A DNA stretch of 18,445 nt from an uncultured Muribaculaceae bacterium. GTDB lineage: Bacteria > Bacteroidota > Bacteroidia > Bacteroidales > Muribaculaceae. The stretch covers positions 1 to 18,445 of the forward strand of contig CAJTXL010000044.1 in NCBI GenBank assembly GCA_910583525.1, written 5' to 3'. The notes beneath the pieces were generated by a model. That model worked only from the letters and a program-made list of their open reading frames with translations, did not search any database and was not told the origin of the DNA. The position numbers and the translations under genes are program-made. Below, in pieces: positions 6,624 through 13,765 of this stretch (its first letter is position 1; each line of letters opens with the position of its first letter).

Positions 6624-8756
6624 TCAACGGTTGCGCGCCACGCGGACGCTTTTCGTCGCGGTGCGGGGCGTGCTTACGCCGCTGCCGGAATAGGCATAGC
6701 CGGCGTCTCCGGCTGTCGATGACCAGAAATCGCCGTTGTTCATAGGCGCGCCGCCGTACCATGCAGGTGCACCGGCAAACTGTCCGCTCGCAGGGATATA
6801 CCACACGATGTCTTCGGCTCTTATCAATGGTGTGGTCGTAGTCAAATCTCCGACGACAGATGTATTCAGATAATATTTGTTTTTCTTCAACACATCCACA
6901 AGCATCTGACTTTCGTTGATGAGTGTGCCGTCGACCCATTGTGGAACATCTTTATCCCCATCCACTTTTCTATAAGCCTTTGAACTGCTGTCACCAACTC
7001 GCGTCATTTCAAGCAATGCTTTTTCAAAATTGTTTGACAATGCCGTTCCGCCAAAACTAAAAAGCTGACGTGTATTTAATTGTCCGTCAATGGTTGATAC
7101 CGCCTTTCCGTCCAATGTGTTCAGCTTTCGATAGTTTATATCTACGTAATTTCTATAAGACACCAAGCTTACATTGTATCTGACGACAGACGCATAACCG
7201 GAAGCCTCGTATTGTTCGATAAGTCTCTGTACTTGTGTCACGACATTATTGGCCGGAACAATGGAATGGGAATTATTATACACGTACACATGCCGAGCCT
7301 CATAGTCAAAGCCATATACACCCGTATTTTTATCGTCGATTTGCTCCCAGCCCATATTGCCGTTCCACGACGGCGGCAGTTGAGTGATTTCTTGCGTCGC
7401 AGTATATCGGGCCGGTGCACCGTCGACGCTTAGCGACAATGTCACCGTGCGGTCGGTTGCAGAAACGTTTTCGGGCAGAAAAACGGTCAAAGGAAATTCA
7501 CCCGAGCCTGAACCTTTGACTGTTTTAGACCCACGAGCCGATATATTTGTCACCGTCGAGCCGTTCCGCATCTCTTTATCTGTCCAAAAACCCTGTTTCA
7601 CATATTCGTTTACGTCGGCAGTGAGCTGAACGCTCGGGTCAGAGCCGTCCGAGGCACCGACGGTCAGCGTCCAAGTCTTGCCGTCGGGAACTCCGCTCAC
7701 GCGAATTGCGCTGTTGCAGATTACATAAGTGGCATCTTGGATATCTACGGGCTGCGTAAACTCAATTTCATATTCGGGAGTTATGCCGATGTGATAGGTC
7801 GTGGTAGTACCCTGTTTCCAGGTCTGCCCTTTGAGCGAGGCTGTAAGCTCGCGCTCGTTGCCGGTGACTTTGTCCTGGAAAACGACGGTCATCACAGCAT
7901 CGTCGCCAAGCGTCTGCGGGAGCATCATCAGCATATTGTCGTCCGGAGTTATTGCAGTCCCGGCTGTCTGACTCTCATTCATCGTTTTGTTTACATCGAC
8001 AGTAAACGAGGTGTTGCCGGCAAGATTGCTCCATATCGTGGTGTACACACCCTGCGACTTTATGCCAGAAAGAACAATACGTTTGATTATTCCGGGCTGC
8101 ATTTCTTTCCCCGTCACAAACCGTGCAGCCGCACACAGATGGCTGAATTTCAGCGGTACGCGCTCTCCGGGTGTGTTTATGCGGCCTGTAGTGGCAAGCA
8201 TCAAATCATGCTGTTCATTGGCCCGTTGAGGCACGGTATACCTGATTTCCATCTGTCCGGGGCTATCGGTAGCCTCGGCCACGGAAACGCCGAGAGCATC
8301 GAGTCCGGCCATAGCCCAGAATGTCAATGTCGAGCCGGGAACGGTAGGCCAATAATAAGGTGTCGAAGTCGTCCAATAGCCGGCATCGCCATTGGCCATC
8401 TCGTTTTCAAAGAATGGTTTAGCGACATCCGAATCTGAGGCATAGAAAAAAGAGTATATGCCAAAGCTTTCGAGGTCTTCTATGCCGTGTATCGGAGCGG
8501 CACTCCCGGCTATTGCAGACGTGGGCATATCGGCTACGGTGACATATGCCTTTACAGGAGCAATATCTCCACAACCGTCTTTAAGCGTCATTTCATCAGG
8601 CGACACGACTGCAAGCTCTAAAGCACGAGAGCCGTCAGACGGCTCAATCAGACCGAAAGAAATTTCTTCGCGGCCATCGAGGTCTATAGAACGTGGTGCG
8701 TCGGTACATGATGCACCGACAAACAGCAGCAGTGACAATGCCTGATATAATTTCAT
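6624..8756 (-). CDS. Long fimbrillin-like lipoprotein with C-type-lectin-like end, candidate pilus tip protein
   Basis: This encodes 710 residues from the ATG at 8756. The open frame extends 20 codons further up, but MKLYQALSLLLFVGASC is a lipoprotein signal with Cys17. The N-terminal half resembles the fimbrillin (Mfa-like) family: ISFG, SRALEL at 43-48, aromatic PYYWPTVPGSTLTFWAMA, and PLKFSHLCAAARFV. A middle Ig/BACON-like part (about 360-460) ends in TVTLSLSVDG and ITQLPPSW. The last 62 residues (DIVWYIPASGQF, DFWSSTAGDAGYAYSG, KSVRVARNR) look like the FISUMP/DUF1566 type of C-type-lectin-like fold found at the end of many Bacteroidales surface proteins. It is the last gene of the pilus operon, 91 nt after the short fimbrillin. 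A tip or adhesin role is inference. Confidence 0.8.
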   Translation of the reverse strand: MKLYQALSLLLFVGASCTDAPRSIDLDGREEISFGLIEPSDGSRALELAVVSPDEMTLKDGCGDIAPVKAYVTVADMPTSAIAGSAAPIHGIEDLESFGIYSFFYASDSDVAKPFFENEMANGDAGYWTTSTPYYWPTVPGSTLTFWAMAGLDALGVSVAEATDSPGQMEIRYTVPQRANEQHDLMLATTGRINTPGERVPLKFSHLCAAARFVTGKEMQPGIIKRIVLSGIKSQGVYTTIWSNLAGNTSFTVDVNKTMNESQTAGTAITPDDNMLMMLPQTLGDDAVMTVVFQDKVTGNERELTASLKGQTWKQGTTTTYHIGITPEYEIEFTQPVDIQDATYVICNSAIRVSGVPDGKTWTLTVGASDGSDPSVQLTADVNEYVKQGFWTDKEMRNGSTVTNISARGSKTVKGSGSGEFPLTVFLPENVSATDRTVTLSLSVDGAPARYTATQEITQLPPSWNGNMGWEQIDDKNTGVYGFDYEARHVYVYNNSHSIVPANNVVTQVQRLIEQYEASGYASVVRYNVSLVSYRNYVDINYRKLNTLDGKAVSTIDGQLNTRQLFSFGGTALSNNFEKALLEMTRVGDSSSKAYRKVDGDKDVPQWVDGTLINESQMLVDVLKKNKYYLNTSVVGDLTTTTPLIRAEDIVWYIPASGQFAGAPAWYGGAPMNNGDFWSSTAGDAGYAYSGSGVSTPRTATKSVRVARNR

Positions 8757-8784
8757 TGTATAATTATAGCTATAAGGTAGAGTT

Positions 8785-8818
8785 CCGTGCCGGCCATGCC
8801 AACGACCGGCCGGCACGG
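8785..8818 (-). promoter_or_regulatory. Strong stem-loop between the two fimbrillin genes
   Basis: The arms CCGTGCCGGCC (8785-8795) and GGCCGGCACGG (8808-8818) form a perfect 11-bp GC-rich stem with a 12-nt loop. No T run follows in the minus direction, so full termination is unlikely. Partial termination or RNA stabilisation of the upstream fimbrillin message is plausible. Confidence 0.6.
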
Positions 8819-8847
8819 ATTTCTTTAGAGATTCTTATATACTTTTC

Positions 8848-9897
8848 TTATGCACCCGGAGTCGGGTCGGAGTTTTCGGGAAGTTCTACAGGGATATCAG
8901 CTTCTTCTGTCCATTCGTCAACAGAGATGACATCGAACTCTATGGGGAACATATCGTTATCGGGGTCGATATTATTCGGAGTCAAGGTCGCAACGAAATT
9001 ATAGCTGTGACCGTTCTTAAATGCAGTTTCGGGCAGTGCTTGACCGGCATGCACATAGGTTGCAATTTTCGAACCGTTCACCATCAAGTCAACAGAGAAC
9101 GATATTTTAAGAATATCTTTGCCGGGAATGATGAATTTGGTGCCGCTGACAACTTTTGCTGTATTTGCAGCAACTTGCGTTGTGGGAGTGTAGAGATTGT
9201 CGCGCAACGTGAGTTTGACATTTTCGGCAAGATTCGACCATTCAGGTTCGGCGTCGCCAAGGACAAGGTCGCCGGTAGCCACGGCGTTGTCGATTGACAG
9301 GCCATACACTTTAACAGAGTATGCGTCGCTCTCCATGGCATTGACAAAGGAGAATTTGACGCGCGACAGGGCATGCTTGAAAGCAAACTCTACCATACCG
9401 GGGCTTGTTGTGATTGCCGCAGGAGTCGTCTTAGTCGCGAAAGCATACACCAAATCTTCATTGCCGGCAGCCGCTCCGTTGTTGAACGAAATTGTGCCTG
9501 AGCCGTTGAATGCTGCGATGTCTGTCGTAAGCGTCTCTGCCCAAGTGTAACTATAGTGGTTATTGCCTTCGCTTACAGGCGATGAAAGCGCCGTAAAGAA
9601 GTAATCTTTGCCGGCAGTCCAATACTGCAAGGGAGAATAAGTCCAGTCGGCCGTTGCGCTTGTGCGCGACACGATTGTTCCGTCGAAGTTCTTTACAGGA
9701 GTGGCGTCGCCAATGTAACCATATACGGTCATCCGCATCAGATTAGTCTTGTCGGCATCGGTGGCACGCGTAGTCTTGCCTACAAAGCTGTCAAAGCCGA
9801 TAGGCGACTGAGGCTGGCTGCTCAGAATCTCGTCGTTGGAGCACGACGACAGTACCAATGCAGCTGCTACAGCTGATAAAAACAGAGATTTTTTCAT
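8848..9897 (-). CDS. Fimbrillin family lipoprotein, probable pilus shaft subunit
   Basis: A 349-residue protein with lipoprotein signal MKKSLFLSAVAAALVLSSC (lipobox LSSC, Cys19), followed by the acidic SNDE stretch typical of exported Bacteroidota lipoproteins. GFDSFVGKTTRA (34-45) is a classical fimbrillin start. Type V pilins are cut after an arginine in such a site, here probably Arg44. The conserved VEFAFKHALSRVKFSF and the late FKNGHSYNFVATL segment fit the Mfa-like/FimA-like family, as does the length. The A-rich leader AAAGAAAC just before the ATG is usual for these genes. It is third in a DUF3575-DUF5119-fimbrillin operon. It has no obvious promoter of its own in the 239 nt upstream. 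Confidence 0.88.
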   Translation of the reverse strand: MKKSLFLSAVAAALVLSSCSNDEILSSQPQSPIGFDSFVGKTTRATDADKTNLMRMTVYGYIGDATPVKNFDGTIVSRTSATADWTYSPLQYWTAGKDYFFTALSSPVSEGNNHYSYTWAETLTTDIAAFNGSGTISFNNGAAAGNEDLVYAFATKTTPAAITTSPGMVEFAFKHALSRVKFSFVNAMESDAYSVKVYGLSIDNAVATGDLVLGDAEPEWSNLAENVKLTLRDNLYTPTTQVAANTAKVVSGTKFIIPGKDILKISFSVDLMVNGSKIATYVHAGQALPETAFKNGHSYNFVATLTPNNIDPDNDMFPIEFDVISVDEWTEEADIPVELPENSDPTPGA

Positions 9898-9952
9898 GTT
9901 TCTTTTTTTTTGATTGGTTAATGAAGTAATTTAAATTTATTTATTAATGTTA

Positions 9953-10122
9953 AATTTTAAAGTGATTTATAGCTTGCGTCAATCTTTCGGCGTCTTTCCG
10001 GCGTCTTTTGAGCTGCTGCATCGGTCATGTGGCACAGCCACACTCCCTCTTTGCACCTCAAAATCCACTCGGAAATACATCCGAAAGCTTAACGAATAAA
10101 AAGTTTAAATCACTTCAATATT
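9953..10122. repeat. 17-bp inverted repeat pair flanking 136 bp upstream of the short fimbrillin
   Basis: AATTTTAAAGTGATTTA (9953-9969) and TAAATCACTTCAATATT (10106-10122) are inverted copies with 15 of 17 matches, ten of them in a row. They frame a less AT-rich segment in the 239-nt gap between the DUF5119 and fimbrillin genes. Inside are a hairpin TGTGGC-ACA-GCCACA, a small one at TCGGA/TCCGA, and a doubled CGGCGTCTTT (9988-9997 and 9999-10008). No TAnnTTTG box is seen on either strand of the segment. Confidence 0.4.
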
Positions 10123-10136
10123 AATTATTTGTGGTT

Positions 10137-11165
10137 TTACATGTTAATTATCACATCTTCATAGTCGCCCCAACCGTCAACGGTGACATCGAATCCCGAG
10201 CCGGATTCTTTACCGTCTTCGTCGCTGACCTCGAGACCTTTCACAACAATTACGCCTCCGTGCGGCTGTAAAGCCACCTGAGCAGTGACGTCATGGTCGA
10301 AAGTGAGTAGCTTGCCGTTTTTCAGCCTGAGTTCAAGGTTAAGCCCGAAGAAGCCGTCAGTGCGTGAATAACTCGAATTGGGATAATCGGGCACGCCGAA
10401 CGAGTTCACCACGGCTTCGATGCCCCAATCGTGCACGGTGCAGTCATATAGTATGGTGGCCCGTTCTTTGCCGGTGTGTCCGTCGTGCAGAAAAACCGAT
10501 TCGGCCATACCGCTCAGCGCACCACGGGCAATACCGACATATTCGATACCTCGCGAAAATTCATATCTGACCAGATAGGAGAACACCAGCGGCCTGAGCA
10601 TGGCTTCGACCGACGGTATTATTTCCGAATGTTTCTGGTCGTATTCCCTTATATAGTGCCCGAACAGGAAGTCCGGCGGAGTGATGGTCTTTTCAGGTTC
10701 ATCGACAGGGTCTAAGCTATTGCCCGAATATCCGGCCCGCGAACGTGAACGCGTACTTGCTTTGGCCGATACCGAACTGTTGAGGTCGTCGAAAATGATA
10801 TATTCGGTGTCATCGTTATACATAAGCACCGAATTGATGCCCGGCGACATCTCAACCTTGCCGCCCGATGCCGGAAGGTGACGGGTAAGTTTAACTCCGT
10901 CGGAACCATATGAATTCACGCATAAACCCTCGGGTACGGCAGGATTGAGCGACGCGTAGCTCATGCCGAATGTGCCAGGCCACTCCGCCTGCCAATCTTT
11001 GCCGTCGGGCCCGGGCATCTCCCACGTAAGGTCATATTCCGCCACGATACGCGTTTCATAACGGGCTGCATGCTCGGGATGGTTGAAGCACAAGTCCTTA
11101 TGCTCACACGCAGTCAATGCCGTCATGGCGATGATGCATAACAGGCAATGTTGGATATGAATCAT
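10137..11165 (-). CDS. DUF5119 family lipoprotein
   Basis: A 342-residue protein starting MIHIQHCLLCIIAMTALTAC, a lipoprotein signal with lipobox LTAC (Cys20), followed by EHKDLC, the usual opening of DUF5119 proteins. VVxxDLTWEMPGPDG-like text near 42-55 and repeated beta-rich segments follow. The family has no known enzyme activity and regularly sits between DUF3575 and fimbrillin genes, suggesting an outer-membrane accessory or anchor role in pilus assembly, comparable to FimB/Mfa2. The start overlaps the stop of the DUF3575 gene by 4 nt (ATGA), so the two are translationally coupled. A short Ser/Arg-rich stretch (SAKASTRSRSRAGYSG) may be a linker. Confidence 0.82.
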   Translation of the reverse strand: MIHIQHCLLCIIAMTALTACEHKDLCFNHPEHAARYETRIVAEYDLTWEMPGPDGKDWQAEWPGTFGMSYASLNPAVPEGLCVNSYGSDGVKLTRHLPASGGKVEMSPGINSVLMYNDDTEYIIFDDLNSSVSAKASTRSRSRAGYSGNSLDPVDEPEKTITPPDFLFGHYIREYDQKHSEIIPSVEAMLRPLVFSYLVRYEFSRGIEYVGIARGALSGMAESVFLHDGHTGKERATILYDCTVHDWGIEAVVNSFGVPDYPNSSYSRTDGFFGLNLELRLKNGKLLTFDHDVTAQVALQPHGGVIVVKGLEVSDEDGKESGSGFDVTVDGWGDYEDVIINM

Positions 11166-12451
11166 AGCCCGGCACCGCCTCCCTTCGGCCTGTTATGGTT
11201 ACCATATCCTATAAGCCACACAAGCGATACCTCGGCCTTTGTGGGACCGAACCATCTGCGGCGCTTGGTTGCCTGCCATACATAGTGCCCGTCAATCGGA
11301 GTATATTCATAATATTTGCCGCCAAGATAGCCGACGCCCAAAGTGAAATCGATATTGAGCCGTCGGGCCACGGGCAATGCGAAACCATACTCCACGCCAC
11401 CGCCATAATTGAATTTATTGCCCATGTATCCTTTGCCCCCAAGCTCGAAGTCGTAGGTCATGATTTGGGCATATATGCCGACATGATGTCCTGTCAGCGG
11501 TTTTTCGGCAGCTTTTCGGCCAAACCAGCGCCTGAGGGCAATATCGCCGCCATAATAGCGCCAATAGTTGTGGCGTCGGTTTTTGCTCCACCAGGCATAC
11601 GACCAATATGCGCTGACGCTGAACTTTTTGCCCAACCAAAATTCAGCTCCGCCGCCAGGTATCAGCAAGGCGTCGTACAGCATATTGGTTTTAAGAGCCA
11701 TATAAAACGGCTTGCGCACAGGCTCTGAAACGGATGCCGTGACAGCACTGTCTTCAATGGCAAGCGTGGCACTATCTATAGGCATTGAGCATTCGGCGTC
11801 TCGCTCAGACTCTATCGGGGCTTCCGCTTCTTTCAGGGGTGTTTCCCGTGGCATTCTTTTAAGGTAGCTGAACGAGACCGACGCATAGCGCAACTCCTTA
11901 AGAAGCGGAACTATTTCGCGCCATACGCCGCCGCCATACATGCTGCGGAGTCTCTGAATGCGCATCGAAGCCGGCAATGTATCATCGCGTAATAGTCCAA
12001 GAATCTTTTCACGATGCTCTATGCCCGATTTTTCAATAAGTTCTTCAAGCATAGGCAAGCCTATTACCTCGCATGTCCGTGTAACGCTGTCAAGTGACGG
12101 AGAGTTGCCGGTAGCATCTACGAAGCTTTCGATGGCAGCCATACGTTTACGTGCATAGTCCATATTCAGCGCCAAACGGCCTTCGGGCGAAGCAAATCCC
12201 GAATATGAAATCCCCGTTATCGTTACCAACGAATCGGCACGTGCCAACTCAAGAAAGCTGCATATCGTGTCAAGTGCCGCGGCGTTACCCTCCAATCCGG
12301 CATCGATGTCATATCTATTGACGGCAAAAATAATCCGTGCCTCCTTTCTGCAAATCTCCGCTTCCGCAGCATAGACAGATATCGGCCACAATGCGAACAG
12401 GCAGCTCAGAAGAACTGCCGTCAACATATAGCAAAAGGGGCGAAAAAACAC
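11162..12451 (-). CDS. DUF3575 outer-membrane protein with OmpA-like N-terminal domain
   Basis: This encodes 429 residues from a GTG at 12451. I prefer it over the ATG at 12427 because only the longer form has the basic residue (Arg4) needed before the hydrophobic signal core, which ends SVYA-AEAE near residue 28. Residues 39-112 resemble a periplasmic OmpA-like domain (IIFAVNRYDID, then SGFASPEG and the NMDYARKRM helix). A linker with acidic and Ser-rich segments (about 205-245) follows. Residues 249-420 match DUF3575: FYMALKTNMLYDALLIP, aromatic beta strands SAYWSYAWWSKN and GHHVGIYAQIMTYDFE. This half likely folds as an outer-membrane barrel. It is the first gene of the pilus operon, and the organisation suggests an envelope anchor or assembly factor. 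Confidence 0.85.
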   Translation of the reverse strand: MFFRPFCYMLTAVLLSCLFALWPISVYAAEAEICRKEARIIFAVNRYDIDAGLEGNAAALDTICSFLELARADSLVTITGISYSGFASPEGRLALNMDYARKRMAAIESFVDATGNSPSLDSVTRTCEVIGLPMLEELIEKSGIEHREKILGLLRDDTLPASMRIQRLRSMYGGGVWREIVPLLKELRYASVSFSYLKRMPRETPLKEAEAPIESERDAECSMPIDSATLAIEDSAVTASVSEPVRKPFYMALKTNMLYDALLIPGGGAEFWLGKKFSVSAYWSYAWWSKNRRHNYWRYYGGDIALRRWFGRKAAEKPLTGHHVGIYAQIMTYDFELGGKGYMGNKFNYGGGVEYGFALPVARRLNIDFTLGVGYLGGKYYEYTPIDGHYVWQATKRRRWFGPTKAEVSLVWLIGYGNHNRPKGGGAGL

Positions 12452-12585
12452 GTTATGTATTATTTGATTTTTTACGAACAGCCTAAGCGTTCAGGTTAAT
12501 TTTATAAAGATTTCGATATTTTACAGATAACAATTCTATTACTCTTGCTAAGCTAAACTAAAAAAGTAATTGTGTCATTCTATTG

Positions 12586-12617
12586 CAAAAGTAGAATATT
12601 GCATTTGCCACAGCAAA
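12586..12617 (-). promoter_or_regulatory. Promoter of the DUF3575-DUF5119-fimbrillin operon
   Basis: The minus strand has TACTTTTG (12586-12593) and TTTG (12614-12617) with a 20-nt spacer. The leader to the GTG start is about 130 nt and AT-rich. The palindrome AACAAATTTGTT (12616-12627) overlaps the -33 box, and a run of eight C (12643-12650, G8 on the coding strand) lies 25 nt further upstream. Apart from these and the prs terminator, the 357-bp gap 12452-12808 shows nothing gene-like. Confidence 0.75.
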
Positions 12618-12742
12618 CAAATTTGTTAACGTATCATAAATACCCCCCCCATTTTTAATATTTATTAACACGCCTTGTCGATTGTCCATTGCTTTGTCTA
12701 TTGCCAAAATGGCCTATACAAGCGTCTAAGGACAAAAACACA

Positions 12743-12783
12743 AGCAGAGCGCCCCACGGCCAATTGCCGTGGGGCGCTCTGCT
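12743..12783 (-). terminator. Terminator of the patatin-GH13-prs operon
   Basis: A perfect 18-bp stem (12743-12760 with 12766-12783) around a 5-nt loop CAATT. In the minus direction it is followed by TTGTGTTTTTGTCC, a T-rich tail. It lies 25 nt after the prs stop. Confidence 0.9.
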
Positions 12784-12808
12784 TTCTATTGTAATTTATC
12801 GGTATACC

Positions 12809-13753
12809 TTATTTGATAAGGTACTGCGACGATATTGACTGGTAGGAATGGACGCGACGGATTGTGTCGGCAAACAGACGTGCCACAGAAATGATGGTGC
12901 ACTTGCTGCTCTCTTTTTTATACGGAATGGAGTTGGTGAAAATCATCTCGGTGAGGGCGCTGTCTTCGACACGCTGTGTGGCCGGGTCGCTCATGATGGC
13001 ATGTGTGCAGAGGGCACGGACCGACTTGGCGCCGTTTTCCATCATAAGGTTTGCGGCCTTTGTGATTGTTCCGGCCGTGTCGACCATATCGTCGACCAGG
13101 ATTACGTTCTTATCCTGGACATCGCCGATGACGGTCATCTTGGCGACCACATTAGCCTTGGCGCGCTGCTTGTGGCATAGAACCAAGGGTACGTCGAGAT
13201 ATTTGGCATAGCTGTTGGCACGCTTCGCACCGCCTACGTCGGGAGTGGCGATGACCATATCGTCGAGTTTCAGGCTCTGTATATAAGGGATGAATACCGA
13301 CGATGCGTAGAGGTGGTCGACCGGCACATTGAAAAATCCCTGGATTTGGTCGGCATGCAGGTCCATGGTTATCACACGGTCGACGCCGGCCGTTACAAGC
13401 ATGTCAGAAACGAGTTTGGCGGCAATCGACACGCGAGGCTTGTCCTTGCGGTCCTGACGCGCCCAGCCGAAATAGGGCATCACGGCAATGACCGACTTTG
13501 CCGAAGCACGCTTGGCCGCATCAATCATCAGAAGCAGCTCCATGAGGTTGTCGCAGTTGGGGAAAGTGCTCTGCACGAGGTAGACCTCGCATCCGCGCAC
13601 CGACTCCTCGAAGCACACTTCAAATTCGCCATCGGCAAAATGTTCGATTTTCATCGAGCCAAGCTCGACTCCGAGTTCTTTGCAGATTTCCTCGGCCATA
13701 TAGCGCGATTTGTCGCCCGAGAAAACCTTGAAAGGTGGAAGAAATGAATCCAT
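12809..13753 (-). CDS. prs: Ribose-phosphate pyrophosphokinase (PRPP synthase)
   Basis: The 314-residue cytoplasmic enzyme makes PRPP from ribose 5-phosphate and ATP, feeding purine, pyrimidine, His, Trp and NAD synthesis. Visible motifs are FSGDKSRYMAEEI at the N-terminus, MPYFGWARQDRKDKPR (92-107) at the ATP and regulatory sites, the metal-binding MDLHADQIQGFF (130-141), and the PRPP loop VDDMVDTAGT (220-229). Length is normal. It is the last gene of the unit, 12 nt after the GH13 gene. The tail SYQSISSQYLIK is slightly longer than in many members. Confidence 0.97.
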   Translation of the reverse strand: MDSFLPPFKVFSGDKSRYMAEEICKELGVELGSMKIEHFADGEFEVCFEESVRGCEVYLVQSTFPNCDNLMELLLMIDAAKRASAKSVIAVMPYFGWARQDRKDKPRVSIAAKLVSDMLVTAGVDRVITMDLHADQIQGFFNVPVDHLYASSVFIPYIQSLKLDDMVIATPDVGGAKRANSYAKYLDVPLVLCHKQRAKANVVAKMTVIGDVQDKNVILVDDMVDTAGTITKAANLMMENGAKSVRALCTHAIMSDPATQRVEDSALTEMIFTNSIPYKKESSKCTIISVARLFADTIRRVHSYQSISSQYLIK

Positions 13754-13765
13754 TGGGATATTGGT

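Noticed and set aside
8764..8775. Palindrome TTATAGCTATAA before the long fimbrillin gene
   Set aside because: Short and fully AT-biased apart from the centre. No matching promoter element is nearby, so chance is the simpler explanation.
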